Position numbers and translations under genes: made by a program. Source: Telopea speciosissima (taxonomy: Eukaryota > Streptophyta > Magnoliopsida > Proteales > Proteaceae). From it: a DNA stretch of 64,000 nucleotides. Positions 11,860 through 24,891 of this stretch are shown here, piece by piece (within the stretch, counting starts at the first letter, position 1; each line of letters starts with the position of its first letter). The notes under the pieces were generated by a model. The model did no database searches, was not told the origin of the DNA, and saw only the letters and a program-made list of their open reading frames with translations. The DNA is taken from positions 51,875,878 through 51,939,877 of the forward strand of contig NC_057926.1 of the NCBI RefSeq assembly GCF_018873765.1. The letters are read 5' to 3'.

Positions 11860-13495
11860 GGATAATTTATACATACCACCCTTGAGGTTTGACAAAAGGA
11901 TAATTTTACTTCCCAGTTTTGAAAATTTCTGCGTACCCCCTTGAGGTTTGCAAACAATAACAAATAAGTCTATTCTGTCAATTCATGACCTACAGTGCTA
12001 CAAATAAGGGGTGAACTGACAAAGTTACCTTTGCAAAAAAAAAAAAAAAAAAACCTGCAACTCATCTTCCCCAATCAATTTGGGGAAGATGAGTTGCAGG
12101 TTTCAAAACCCTTTAAACCTTTAAGGAATTTAGGGTTTCAAATTGGGAAAAATCCTCAAATCAAAACCCTTTTACGTACCTGAGATACTCACTGCCATTG
12201 ATTCCTCCCTTGGCAACGCAGGCACACCAGCCCTGCTATCGACTTCCCCCGCCTTCTCGGTTGCAAAAACCCCCACCGCTACACAAGGTCTTCCAATTGG
12301 CTTGCAATTGATAGGCTGTCCATGGGCTGAAGCTTCAATCTTGAGTTTGGCTTCTGCAATGGAGGTACCACATCTTATTTGACTGAGATGATTTACGAGA
12401 TGCTGTTTGTGAAACATTTTGTAATTTAATGTTCCATCACTTCTTTCTTGCAATTGAAGAGCACACATTTAAGATACATCATGTCCTTCCATTTTCAGGA
12501 GCTATCTACAGATTCTAGGAAGCGGCCCTCAACCTTTTATGATATTCTGAAGGGGAATTAGAGCACTGTAGAACATTTCTGCACTGTGCCAGTTTCCTCT
12601 CTGGAAGGTTGTCTCACATAATCATCATAAGTTTGAAGAATCTAGTCATTCTCCATCGGAGTGTGAGCACAAAGGCTCTTGTATTTCACAAAGTTTGATA
12701 TTATAAATGCTTGGATGATCCATTCCTCAGTGTGCTATGAAATAATCTGTTTTCTGTTGAAAATTCTAGGATATGTCTTGCTATAGAAAGTCAATAATTG
12801 ATCCCTCTTTTGGGTTCTACAAGGTCGAGGCTTGGTGCAACAGGGGGAAGAGGGGCGCCTGGTCAGGGGATTAAGGGTGGACGATGGCGGCCAGTGGCAT
12901 AACAGGCTGCGGCACATCGGTACCTGTTTATCGCTGAAGAGGGCCCGAGCGCTACTGCTCCCACTGGGGCTTTGGTCTCGGTGGGCCAGGTGGAGGGTGT
13001 GGTTCGTGAGGAAGGGGTGCTTGCTGTGGGTGGTGGGGCTGCCCCCCTTCCCTTAGAAGATGGGGAGATTCCTTGAGTAGCGGTGGGAGATTTTGCAGCC
13101 GAGAAGGCGGGGAAAGTCGATAGCAGGGCTGGTGAGCCTGCGTTGCTGAGGAATCAATGGCAGTGAGTATCTCTGGTGCGCAAAAGGGTTTTGATTTGGG
13201 ATTTTTTCCCAATTTGAAACCCTAAATTCCTTAAGGGTTGAAAGGGTTTTGAAACCTGCAACTCATCTTCTCCAATCGATTTGGGGAAGATGAGTTGCAG
13301 GTTTTTTTTTTCTTTTATTGCAAGGGTAATTTTGTCAGTTCACCTCTTATTTTTAATACTATTTGTCATGAACTGACAAAATGGGCTTATTTGTTACTGT
13401 TTGCAAACCTCAGGGGGTACGCAGAATTTTTCAAAACTAATGGGTAAAATTATCTTTTCGTCAAACCTCAGGGGTGGTATGTGTAAATTAAATCC
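11860..13495 (+). mobile_element. Long-TIR element (Pack-MULE-like) carrying an amidase gene fragment
   Basis: The two ends are inverted copies over about 425 bp. The left arm starts ggataatttatacataccac; the right arm ends ggtatgtgtaaattaaatcc. Both contain …cttgaggtttg…, a nested palindrome with cctgcaactcatcttc (left 12054-12104), and gatactcactgccattgatt. Between the arms is a captured gene piece (12280-12561) and a GC-rich stretch (about 12830-13070) I do not recognise. No transposase is seen. Long TIRs plus captured spliced host sequence is the Pack-MULE pattern, but I could not find a clean 9-bp target duplication, so the superfamily is an inference. Confidence 0.7.
12280..12561 (+). 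pseudogene. Captured 3' end of an amidase-signature gene (FAAH/GatA-like)
   Basis: The frame reads GLPIGLQLIGCPWAEASILS up to SAMEE, with a donor at 12365 (GGAG|gtacca). An intron of 134 bp ends attttcag at 12498. The last exon, 12499-12561, reads ELSTDSRKRPSTFYDILKGN and then TAG. GLPIGLQLIG-PW and the closing FYDIL are hallmarks of the C-terminus of amidase-signature enzymes. The catalytic Ser-Ser-Lys region is absent, so no enzyme can be made. The fragment starts about where the left inverted arm ends, and intron retention argues for DNA-level capture rather than retroposition. Confidence 0.65.
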
Positions 13496-13546
13496 TTATT
13501 TAAACATTGACATGCAATATTTAATTTTTTATATTTTTTTTTGTAA

Positions 13547-13960
13547 AACTAGAAAAGATAAAATAAGGAATGAACAAATTAAAGCTAATTTAGGAGTGGC
13601 TACTATATATGGTAAATTGAGAGAAGGTTGTTTAAGGTGACATAAAATGTGCAACGAAGGCCTTAGAATATTTCAATACAGCTGTGTGATTTAATTCAAA
13701 TTGAAGCAGTTAAAAGAGTCAGGGTTATGCTTAAAATGACTTTAGGAGAAGTGATGAAAAAAGACATGTATAGCTTAGGATTATTAACAATAGATAGGTC
13801 TAATGCCTTAGACTCTCTTTTGCCTCACATTGTAAAGGGCATCATGGCGACTCTCTATTTCTTTCACTTCTAGCTGGGGTGGCGATTACCCTCTCTCTGC
13901 AACCATTACTGGAAGCGATGGGTTGTCTATTTTTGGCACCACAAGGGACTAGTTAGGTAG
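13547..13960 (+). mobile_element. RTE-type LINE 3' fragment
   Basis: The translation KTRKDKIRNEQIKANLGVAT, then YGKLREGCLRW, then after small frame breaks TLGEVMKKDMYSLGLLTIDR, matches the C-terminal part of plant RTE-like reverse transcriptase polyproteins. Stops and shifts show it is dead. It abuts the long-TIR element on the left. Confidence 0.6.
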
Positions 13961-15754
13961 TGATAAAATTTAAGAATAGAAATAGAGAAGATGACGAGAT
14001 AGTCTGAGTCGAACGAGCACGTTCTGTCCTTAAGACAGTAGTTGCACCCTAATTATTGCAACCTGGGTTGCAGCAAATCTGCCTCCCAAGATAAATCAAG
14101 CCTAACTAATTATTATTTTGCAGAGACAGTAATCATCTTGAAACTAAGAGAGAACGTTTTTGTTACTACCAAATGACTAAGTTGTTGGGCTATATATGGG
14201 TTTGCTCATGACTGTTCGGATGAGCTGCAACCATTTGCCCTTTGGTTCAGAACCAAACCATCACACCAAATCAACGGTGAGATCCGATCCATTACACTGG
14301 TTCATTGATCGACGATCCAAAAAAAATTAAGGCACCTCATTAAGAGGATACATAGTGCAAGGTGCGCCACATTGCGCTTGACGCACTTGCTTGGGCAGTT
14401 TCTGTCCTCACAAGTGTTCCATAGAATATTTTCTAAACATAACGTGTGATAGTAGAATACTAACACATACACGCCATATGAATTTCTTCTTCATAAAGTT
14501 CCACATCAATTGTTTGAAAATTCCAACAGGTAGTGTGACCTAGGGCCTATTCTAGCTTTTGACTTAGAAGCCAAACCAAACAATTAGACCATTCTCGCAT
14601 GCTGGAATTTCTATAATCTATTGAAGGTTTGTATTAGCATGTCACTATCAAGGGGAAAGGGATAACATTGTAGAAGATTTGGTTGACTAAAAATCAGTGC
14701 AAGTCCATATTGATCCACTACTTAAGATCCCAACAAACATTTGGCCCCAAAAATTTATAATCTTTTACAAAACTCAATACCAAATTGGCGAAATTCTTTC
14801 TCGATGAACAAATCTGCACGGTATATCAAAGTAATCAAATAGTACAAAGTTTTTACAAATGGAAGGTAATGTGGTAATTTTGATTATATTAATATAGTAT
14901 GGATGTAAACGGATCGAATTCGATCGGATAGTAGCATTATCATATTCATATCCAATTATATTCGGACAAATTTGAATAATATCCTATTAGTTTTCGGCTT
15001 TGGATAATATCCTATCCACTGACATCTTTAACGTTTTGTTAATTAGGATTATGATTGAAACTTGGGAGTTCAGTAACTACCTTTTCTTGGTCTTCGATTT
15101 TCTTATATTTTTTACATTTGATTTTAGCTTGTATTTATTTTAATTGATATGTGATACCATGTATCACAATGCATAAAACAATACATATATAAATCAATAG
15201 AAAATCTAGAAAAAGAATCACATTATCTTAACTTATAAAATTATATAAAAAAAACTTAATTGAATAGATGGACACAAAGATGTATTTTTGACATTTATCA
15301 CCGTAAAATTGCTAAACAAATCAGATAATAATTGATCGAATAAAGAATCATATTCGTATCCAATTAGTTTTCAGACGGATTCAAATTCTCCTTAATGGAT
15401 ACGAACGAGATATCCTTATAATATAGTACAAATGATTAAGATTGTTCAACTATCAAATTTAAAAAACCAAATTCAATCAATTTGAGATTGACCAAAAGAA
15501 AATATGACTTGCTCCCCACGGTGGGGTTTAATCCCACATCGAGTGGGTTGCATGTGTGAATTTGTATCTATTTGGCATTTGACAAAAAACAAAAAAAAAA
15601 AAAAAAAAGTTTTCTTTTTAGAAAGTTCTATTTTTTCATACATTTTTTAAGCTTTATTTTACACCATAACTGAACCAATCTCAACTGAAACTTGACATAT
15701 GAGAAGAGATTCTTGGGAGCAAATTAGAAATTTTTTTAAAAGAATAAATCTCTG
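13961..15754. other. Intergenic, AT-rich, no gene recognised
   Basis: The only noted signal is tttaatcccacatcgagtgg at about 15528-15547, a motif often seen near plant LTR ends. No convincing ORF or RNA was seen. Confidence 0.5.
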
Positions 15755-15802
15755 CATATTTTATCCAACTAGTTGGAATTTTCGATCCTATGGCTGTTGA
15801 CC
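15755..15802 (+). promoter_or_regulatory. Conserved upstream block of copy D ending in a W-box
   Basis: Same block as upstream of copy C (catattttatccaac … tggctgttgacc). The W-box core is at 15797-15802, about 118 bp before the ATG. Copy B has ttgagc at the matching place, so the core is lost there. Confidence 0.4.
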
Positions 15803-15919
15803 GGAAGACTTATAACATCTTCATGTTTGCTTCTTCAACTCCAAGCTTGGATTTCTCACTGCGTAAGTGCGTAACAGAATTGAGAGAAGAGGAAGTGGAG
15901 ATTGAGAGAGAGACTGAAA

Positions 15920-18900
15920 ATGGAGAATGGAAGAAGCGAAGAAGAAGAAGAAGGATACGATAGGGCCAAGGAGGTGAAGCAATTCGACGATTCTAAGATC
16001 GGTGTAAAGGGGCTCGTTGACTCTGGCATCACTTCAATTCCTCGCTTCTTCATCCACCCACCCGATTCTCTCCCCTGCACTGCCACCGCCACCGCCACCG
16101 CCACAGCCACCGCCGTCGCCGTCGCCGTCGCAGCTCCTCCTCCTCCTTCATCTTATGTCATCCCCACCGTCGATCTGTCCGGCTTTGATTCAGACCGTAG
16201 ATCGATCATCGACAACCAAATCCGAGACGCCTCCCGTACGGTGGGCTTCTTCCAGGTCACCAACCATGGTATCCCTTCCGAGGTTCTCGACCGTATGATC
16301 GTTGCTATCAAAGCCTTCAACGAGCAGCCGACGGAGAGCAAAGCGATCCACTACCATCGCCAGTTGGAACGCAACGTATCATTTACTTCCAATTCCGATC
16401 TCTACAGATCGAAGGCTGCTTGTTGGAGGGATACGATAACAGTAAGGTGGGGCCCGAATCTTGACATCAGTGAAATTCCGGAGATCTATCGAAGTGAGAT
16501 TGTGGAGTGGGGCCGGCATGTTCAACGGTTAGGAGAGACGTTGATGGAGATCTTGTCGGAAGGCTTGGGAGTGGAAGGAGGGAGGTTGAAGGAGTTGAGC
16601 TGTACGGTAGGGAAGATCATGAAGGGCCACTACTATCCGTTCTGTCCCCAACCAGATCTAACGGTTGGGATTGCGACTCACACGGATCCAGGAGTGCTGA
16701 CCGTGTTGCTGCAGGACCAGATCGGAGGGTTGCAGGTGAAGCATGGGGAGCATTGGGTGGATGTTCAGCCCGTACGTGATGCTCTCGTCATCAACATTGG
16801 GGATCTCCTCCAGGTAAACCTAATTCTTTCACTCTGAACCGGATGGTTGAATCGTGTTAGACTGAAATTATTGTTAGGGTTAGGGTTTTAAGCACAAGGT
16901 TGCTTAAAGCATTACACCCCGAGTATTTAGTTTGGAATACCTGCATCCGCCTCCAAGCTAGTATATGTAGGGAAACTAGGGTTTAGGTCGGATGGGCTAA
17001 TTACTAGATTGCCCTCACGACGCGGCATTAACACAAGTAGGATTATATTAGAACATATGAAGGGATATTACATAAATATCTTTACAATCTCCTCCTATGT
17101 TCTACAGATATCCATTACACATGTATATGAACCATTGTTCAATCAGTAATTGAATCAATATAAATTGAATATCAATAATCCAATAAATCAAATAAGAAAT
17201 AAGTAAACTTCAAGAAATAAAACTAGGGTTTTAGATCAAAACTAAACCCAACAATAAATCCGAAGTTCCACATGCAAGTGGCTAAACCAAAAGAAATAAT
17301 CAAAAGAAAAAGTCCTTGCAATCCATGTGACTTTACTCATCAAGTAAGTCATCTTCATCGAGATCGATTCAACCGTTCTCCTCCATCTTCGCCATTCTCT
17401 GTAATTTGTCAAATATGAATTTCATAAGATATTATGAATTCAATCATTTGCACAATAGTATCTAGTTCAACAATAAGAACTTAGTATATTTCATATATGG
17501 TGAAGGTAAATCAAAAACAATAAGCATCATCATCAAGTTTCTTTACAAGAACTCGATCCTATATAGTCTCTATCATAAGGACCATACCATGTTTCCATTT
17601 AGAATACTGTGTTCGTCATCTGAGTCATAGATTTATGTTGTATCATCAAATTTGGAATGGTACACCATACTATGAAAGACATGTCATCAAATTTGGAATG
17701 ACATAAAGACTAGCACAATATCATTGAAACATATCGGACATTTTCCATATTCCTCTCGTGGAATAACAAAATAAGGAGACTTCACATGAAAATTTGCTAC
17801 ACCATCAAATTTGGAATGGTTTCACAAACCCCCATACTTAGTAACCTAACTAAGTTATCGAAACATGTAAACTATCCCGAATGCTTACCAATGCTAGATG
17901 AGATTCGAATAATTCAAAACAATATTGGGTTAGGTTAAGACTGACTAAATGGTTTTTAACCTCATCTCCCCGTAGTTTTGAATGTTCGATCTTTGTTCAA
18001 TCCTTTTGTAAGGGCATCGCCGTATTATCCTTCGATCTCACATCAATCAAAGTGATAATCCCTTGTTCTGTTCTATAATTCAGCATGGTCCATTTCGCCC
18101 GATGTGTCTCCTCTTACCATTAAAGAGTGAGTTATTCACAATCGTCTTTGTTGCTTGATTATCACGAATATAGATATATAGTTTAACTTAAAACTCCTCA
18201 ATGGAATATCCATGATCGAGATCCTTTATCCACTACGCTTCATCTCCCACGAAGCTAGAGCATAAAGTTCGATTCCATAGATGACGAGCAATTCTAGTCT
18301 GTCTTTTGGATTTCCATGCTACGCCTACTCCTCCTAGTGTAAATACATAACCTTTGGTGGATCTGCTTGTCTCCCAAATCGAGCACCAAGATGCATCGAG
18401 AATATCCTTCCAAAGTTGGAGGATGTCGTTATAACATAAAATATAACCTTAAGTACCCTTAAGGTATCTCATCGACCGATAGGGCATCCCAATGCTCTTT
18501 TCCAGGATTACTAGTGAAACGACTCGCATGCCTACCGTAAAGGCTATGTCCGGCCTAGTGCAACTCATTGCATATATGAGACTACCAATCGGTTTAGAAT
18601 AATCTAAGCGATTCACGGTGTCTGTGTTAGGTTTCAACCGTTTGTTATAGTCATAGGTTGTCTCAATCGGTTTACAATAATGTATCCCCAACTAGAAAGT
18701 AGCTTCTCAATGTAATGAGTCGATTAAGGGTGATCCCTTGCTCACTTAGCTTACTCTCATTCCAAGAATGGTGTCTACCACACCAAGATCTTTCATGTCA
18801 AATTCTTTGCATAAGGTTTCTTTAATGTCACTCACTCTGAGAGAGATCGGAACCTAGAATCAACATGTCGTCTACATACAAGCAAATAATCGCGACCTTG

Positions 18901-21900
18901 TTTGACTCAAAAAAAATAAAGGCACTTATCCGAGTTGCTTGGTTTGAAAACCAAGGCTCTTTCTTGTCTTGTCAAACTTCTCATGCCACAATTTAGGTGC
19001 TTGTTTAAGACCATAGAGAGATTTGTTTAATTTACAAACTCTTTTTCGGAACCTTCCATGACAAACCCTTGAGGTTGGTTCATGTAGATTTCTTCTGTTA
19101 GGTCTCCATTAAGGAAAGTCGTTTTTACATCCATTTGATGCACAACATAGTGCTCAATAGATGCTATGGCAAGAAGAATCTTTATTGTTGCCAAATGGCG
19201 GACCGGGAGTAGATGTCAAAATAATCTATCCCTCTCACCTATTTATAGCCCTTAGCTACTAATCGTGCTTTATACTGGCTATAGACCCATCCGGATTAAG
19301 TTTCTTCTTTAGTACCCACTTACACCCTATTCTCTTAGCCCTCTAAGCGAGATCAACAAGGTGCCGGTCTCATTACGCATTAAAGAGCTCATTTCCTCAT
19401 CAATGGCTTCTTTCCATAACAGTGAGTCCCTAGATCTCATCGCTTCCTTATAGGTGGATGGATCAGCCTCTAAATGGTAGGTCACAAAATCCTCACCAAA
19501 ATTCTTGGGTACTCGATCTCTAGTAGATACTCTTCTAGATTCGATTCAAGGAGCATTGTGGGAGTAGTGTCGAAACAATTGGTTCGATTCCAAAGGTGAT
19601 TACGTAACCACTTGACCAAACCAGGCAAGGTCAGGCCTTTATTTCTAAGGAATTTATCCTCAAAGAATATAGCATCCCTAGATTCTATCATCACATTGGT
19701 TGATAGATCCAAAAGCGGATCTGCAGACGTTTGTCTTACGCACAACCTAGATATACACAAGTGTTTGTTCTAATTCCCACCTTAGGTCTCCTAGGGTCTT
19801 GTATCCTAACATAAGCTACATGCCCCAAACCTTAAGAGTGTCATAGCTACGGGATGATTATGCCATAGTTCATAAGGTGTAGAAGTCGGTTTTGAATGTG
19901 GTAGTCTATTTAGAATGTGATTTGCGAGTCAACACTTGCTTCTCCCCAATAGCAAGAGGGCATGCCACCGTTTGTCAATAACATGGAGTTTAACATCTCT
20001 ATTAACGTCCTGTTCTTTCTTTCACTATGCCATTTGATTGAGGTGAGTAAGGAGCAGATAGTTTCAAGGATTATGCCGAGAGGCACGGAATTTCTTGAAC
20101 TCGTCAATTTATATTCTCCTCCCTATCACTTCTAAATCTTTTAATTTTCAAGTTCAACGATTTTCTATCCTATTCTTGAAAATTTTAAAATTTTCAAATG
20201 CTTCATCTTTAGATTTGAACGGTATAAATGTCAATATCTAGAAAAATCGTCTATAAATGTTATCAAATACTTCCAGCCTCCTTTAGTTGTGTAGCTTTTA
20301 AAGTCACAAATGTCGAATGTATAAGTTCAAGAAGTTGAGTGCTCCTAGAAATCAACGATTTTCTAGTTATTTTAGTTTGAGCATACACTTCACATCATAA
20401 ATCTAATTGAAGTGTCTAATGGTAAATTATGAGTTTTAGCTACTTTGAGCATTTTTCTATAGTTCACATGTCCTAACCTACAATGTAGTATTTTGGGATC
20501 AAGTGAATTATGGTTAACCTGGTTTATTGTCTCATTAGCTAAACTCAACCTAAACATACCATTCAAATTATAAGCACATCCAAAATAAAAGGAGTTAACG
20601 AACAATGTTACTCTACCACTACTAAAAGTAATAGACATGCCAAGCATCAAGCAAAATTTCAATGAAAATTAAATTCTTTTCAAAACCAGGAAAGATTTTA
20701 ACATTTTTCAAAGTTAATATTTTATCGATGATAGAACCAGGTTCATTGTCTCTTGTTGAGCCACTTCCACGACATCTCCATTTGTAGTGTGATGAGTCTC
20801 GTTACTTGAACAACATCGATGAGCGAGTCCTTGCTATTGCAAACATGACAAGTCGCTCCGAGTCTAACCACCAATCGAAGATGTATGCCAACCCCTTACC
20901 CTTACCAATCATGGCAACAAAGTTAGTAGGCTCGAGTCTTGTCCACCGGCATGTGAACTTCCTACGTGGTGTGTCGGTGTTCCCTTTCTTAGGACCCCTA
21001 CACTCGGATGCATAGTGACCCCACTTTCCACAGTTGCGACACTTGCCCCTCTTTTTAAAATTAGTCTTTTTGACCTCCAACGTTGGGGTTCTTTCTTAGG
21101 TGGCTTGGACGCCTAGGATATTTCTTGGGTTGTGAAACCAAATTAGGATGCCTATTGTTGTTTCACCATCTCCAAGTTATTCTGCTCTGTTCTCATCTTC
21201 GATTCTAATGAACCGTTTGAGATCATCCAGTCCCACTTGTGTTTTCTTTTGTGCATCTCGGTTTTAAAAGAATGTCGGGTAGAGGTAACTTAAAGATAAT
21301 TGCACCTACTAAGAATGCATCAACAACATGGATGTTTTCTTGGTTCAATTTTGTTCTCAAGTTCTCAAAGTCACATTACTTGTGAAAGTATCTCCTTATC
21401 TTCTTGAAACTTGAAGTCCATAAACTTGTCAACCAAGTGAGTTTTTGATAGGTCCTCCTTCTTTTTGAATTGGGCTTCTAGGTTTTCCCAAATCTCTTTT
21501 GTAGACTCATATTTACTATAGGTCTCTGCAGGCCTATCGATGTGAGTTCAATAGGTAGTCTTTGCAAAAATCCTCATCACTTATCCATTGGGCTTGATTA
21601 GGTCCGTACAATCGAGAAAAAGTATTTACTACGATGTAGAAAATATTGAGGTACTTGAGTCCAAACTGAGTCTTCCTTTTCCAAGAACTGAACTCAGAGC
21701 CACTAAAACTTTCCAATTTGATAATCTCAATTGGAACAGCATGTTTGTTCATTGTTATGTGATTTGTTTATATGCCCAAGTAAAAAATTAAAATAAAAAT
21801 AAATACTTTAAGGAACAATCACACCTGATATGAAGGACCATGGATTTAAGCGGCGGAAGAAAAGATGATGGCGGTCTGGTGGCGTCAACACTCGTAACAT

Positions 21901-23306
21901 ACATGTTAATCTTGTCTTTGGTAGATATTGGCGAACCAATAAGATTTGATAACTCAAATCAAAAGTATCTTTTTTTTTTTTCTTCAAAACACCAAACCTT
22001 TCTGCCAACGTTCTATGATTGCCTTTTATATTTTATAATGGCAATCAAATCAAAGCATTGATTGCTTTGAGTTCTTTCTCTCTTTTTTTTTTTCAATAAA
22101 CAATCAAATCAAAGTATTGAGATTCAAAGGAGGCTTTGGTTGAAGCTTACGGACAAAATACAAAAAGCTCTCGGCCAGCAAAATTTCAGTAGACTTACGC
22201 ACGATCGTGACAACTTCTTTTGGTTTAAAATAATCAAAAAAACTTGATTAAAAACACGAGATGGCTTCAAAAGTCGCAATCGATTGGAGAGAAAAAAATC
22301 ACCAAGCCTTGATCTAAAAAACAATTAATCACACCAAAATCGATTAGAGAAAAATCACCGAAGTCGAATGTGAATTCGAAAATCCAAAGTGATCGCAGAG
22401 AAACGAAAAATAATAATGCTTTAAGATTGTTAGGGTTAGGGTTTTAAATACAAGGTTGCTTAAAGCATTACACCACTGAGTATCTAGTTTGGAATACCAT
22501 TTGTTGCCTCCGACTAGTATATGTAGAAAAACTAAAGTTTAGGTCGGATGGGCTAATTACTAGATTGCCCCTCACGGCTGGGCATTAACACAAGTAGGAT
22601 TATATTAAAACATATGAAGGGATATTACATAAATACCTTTAAATTATCACCTAACAACTTCTGGTTTTGATGTGCAAAACCAGCGGTTAAACCAGAAATA
22701 GGAACTACACTTCAACTCCTGATCTATTAATTAAAAAGTATACCCTAATGAAAGACTCAATCGGGTAAGAATCTTTAGTAAATAAAGAATATTGAGATCT
22801 GTAATTAGTCACGTGATTCTTGTTCCCAGAGTCGTAGAGTCCCATCCATGTTGATGCCTTTATACACGCTCTTATTAGCCTCTATGTTGGTTCAGGGCCC
22901 TACGCAATTAAGTAGCGCTCCCTTGTCCTTACAATAATGACCTGTCGAACATAGTGGTTCAAATGGACCTTGAACCGAGTGATTTGATCACATGGTTGAA
23001 TCATTAAAAGACCACGCATCTCAATTGGTGATATGTGAGATTTGTTATATTTTTCAGATTATTTCCAATGATGTATACAAAAGTGTAGAGCACCGAGTGT
23101 TGGCCAATCATCTTCACCAACCACGCATCTCAATTGGTGTTTTCTTCAATCCAAACAAAAGAGAGAACTTCTATGGACCCCTTCCAGAGCTTGTATCACC
23201 AGATGAACCAGCCCTTTACCGATCATTTACATTGTCAGAATACGCAACAAAGTATCTCACAACGGAGTTGGGCAGCAAATCTTTGATGAAATACTTTCAA
23301 CTGTGA
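15920..23306 (+). CDS. 2OG/Fe(II) dioxygenase, ACC-oxidase-homolog type (copy D, large TE-bearing intron)
   Basis: Exon 1 is 15920-16813 (298 codons, ends CTCCAG|gtaaac). Exon 2 is 23058-23306 (ttttcag|ATTATTTCC…CTGTGA). The intron is 6244 bp because a copia element sits in it antisense (16872-22642). The product would be 380 aa with every key residue: DIOX_N about 81-180, YYPFCPQP, H254 and D256 (THTD), H310 (VEHR), R321 and S323 (RIS). The start is the conserved MENGRSEEE ATG. The N-terminal linker (about residues 53-79) is stretched by an (ACCGCC)n-like tract coding alternating Thr/Ala then Val/Ala. The coding frame is clean in both exons, so the insertion need not have killed the gene. 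Gene finders may split this locus at the retroelement. Confidence 0.87.
16872..17086 (-). repeat. 3' LTR of the copia element
   Basis: 215 bp, TGTTAGGG…CTTTACA on the + strand, preceded by target duplication ATTAT. It pairs with 22428-22642. Confidence 0.9.
22428..22642 (-). repeat. 5' LTR of the copia element
   Basis: 215 bp, about 90% identical by eye to the left LTR. The last bases have lost a C (ctttaa instead of ctttaca). Followed by ATTAT. Confidence 0.9.
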
Positions 23307-24189
23307 CAAACAAAGGACCAATAGGATGAAAAATAGAATAAAATGCTTAACTCATTGTAGAACTATGAAAACTACCTCTTATTTTGATTTTTTTTTTTTA
23401 ATTTTCCTGGTACATCCTCTCTACTCCATTGCTTTTCCATTTATTCTTAAACTTCCATCATCATTGTTGAGTAAACATGTCTGGACATTTTTTCTTTTAA
23501 ATATTTAATATGTATTTGTGCATTAATAATTGACATTTAAGCATTTACAATGAGTACTCCTAATTTGGGGACTTTATTGCTAATTTGTGTTAGTTAAATA
23601 AACTTTCCAAGGTTCCCTACAAGTATCGATCATTTAGTAATTTTTGTGTGTGTCCATGCACGTCTATGTTTACCGCAATTCATTTGTTAGAATGAGTACG
23701 GCTAATTTCCTTTGTTTTTTTCGGGACTACATTATTTTTCTTTGTTGTGCCGCAAGTTGGAATGTTGTGACCAAGTAATAAGTCGTTACCAAACTCCAAA
23801 GAAGTGATGTGTGGTCTTGTGTGTGTGTTTGCGTCTCTTCTGATATATCCTAAATCCCTTTAGTGGGAAGAATTCACCTCTGAGGAAAATAGACTTAGAA
23901 ATTTTTTCTAGAAAAATCTGAATTAAGGCCCTAAAGTTCGTCCTTGGTGATCCATAGGCAATCTGTACTAGGTCTTCATCTCCACTTGACAAGAAACTTA
24001 CGATACCCCCTGCACGAGTAGACACGGCTTACTCATGTAAACTGTTTTTTGTCTCTTCTCTTTTTCTTGCTTTCTTGACATAGCTAGTATGTCAGGCTGG
24101 TTTGAAAGTTTGACAAAAATAATGTAAGCGAAAAATCCATATCTAAGCCCAATTGATATGTTAATTAATTATCAAGGATGAATGGAATG
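23307..24189. other. Intergenic between copies D and E, nothing recognised
   Basis: AT-rich. A 79-codon minus-strand frame at 23786-24025 has no recognisable domain. Confidence 0.5.
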
Positions 24190-24480
24190 CTTTCAATTAT
24201 AGGAATTTAGACTCTTCTTACCAAGGTTTTGAATTTTTTCTTTTTTTTCTTTTATAATTTTCTGATTTTTTATGATTCAATCGTTTAAAAATAAAGGTAA
24301 CTTTAATAATTCATATTGAGTCAAACAAAAGAAAAAATTTGGAGAGATAAGTTTGTTTGATTGTTTCAATATCTACATTATTTAAATCTGTACCAACTCT
24401 CACCACCTAAAAAAAATCCCCTTTGGCCCTCTCCCTCCAACACACCCCTGTAAAATAAAAAAGGAAATGTATCGGGAAGA
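24190..24480. repeat. Diverged third trace of the duplication unit
   Basis: The order of landmarks (aaggttttgaat…, ttcaatcgtttaaaaataaa, aattcatattgag, accaactctc) matches the ends of 663-1617 and 4083-5317. Confidence 0.5.
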
Positions 24481-24740
24481 TTCTTCCATTAACTCCATCA
24501 AACAACAAGGGGTGCAAGGGCTTTTACGTCATTTCAGATTGATAATTATGCACTTTTTTTTGTGTTGTTCTAGATATATCTTCTAAAAATCTACTAAACT
24601 AAAAAAACTTCCCCCAAAATTGAGAGAAGTTACAAGTAGAACCCATTTCCGATGGGATAATTTATGTTTCCAATTATGTAAATGAACCATGGTTTCGAAT
24701 ATTGGAATTGGATTAGGCAAATCGTCTGATTTTAATCGGA

Positions 24741-24884
24741 TCAGGTGAATTGCCAATGTACTGAATGCTTGGTCACAGGTTCAAGTCCTTGAAACAACCT
24801 CTTTGGAAACAGGGGTAAGACTACAGAGTTTTGACCATCCCCAGACCCTGCTAAACGCGAGACCCTTGTGCACTGGTTACAACC
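24741..24884 (+). mobile_element. Au-type SINE, partial
   Basis: B-box-like ggttcaagtcc, gaaacaacctcttt, caggggtaaga, gaccatccccagaccctgct and cttgtgcactgg follow in Au SINE order. It lies directly against the poly-T run of the neighbouring LINE fragment. Confidence 0.65.
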
Positions 24885-24891
24885 CAGGTTT

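Larger units (their letters stand above)
16872..22642 (-). mobile_element. Ty1/copia LTR retrotransposon, decayed, antisense in the intron of copy D
   Basis: Two 215-bp direct repeats (16872-17086 and 22428-22642) begin TGTTAGGG on the + strand; the left one ends CTTTACA, so the element reads TG…CA on the minus strand. The flanks are the 5-bp duplication ATTAT (16867-16871 and 22643-22647), and removing the insert restores intron text like that of B and C (…atcacctaac). Minus-strand fragments come in copia order: gag-like (21752-21534), zinc knuckle CRNCGKWGHYASEC (about 21050-21000), GAG-pre-integrase with CRLGHVNYRKM (20662-20390), integrase end with ERKNRTLIEMLNSML (about 20000), RT with VHQMDVKTTFLNGDL (about 19140), and LDYSKPIGSLIYAMSCTRPD (about 18600). 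A purine-rich tract (ggaggagatt) lies next to the 3' LTR. Frames are broken many times. By eye the LTRs are about 90% identical, so the insertion is old. I found no standard primer-binding site. Confidence 0.92.
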
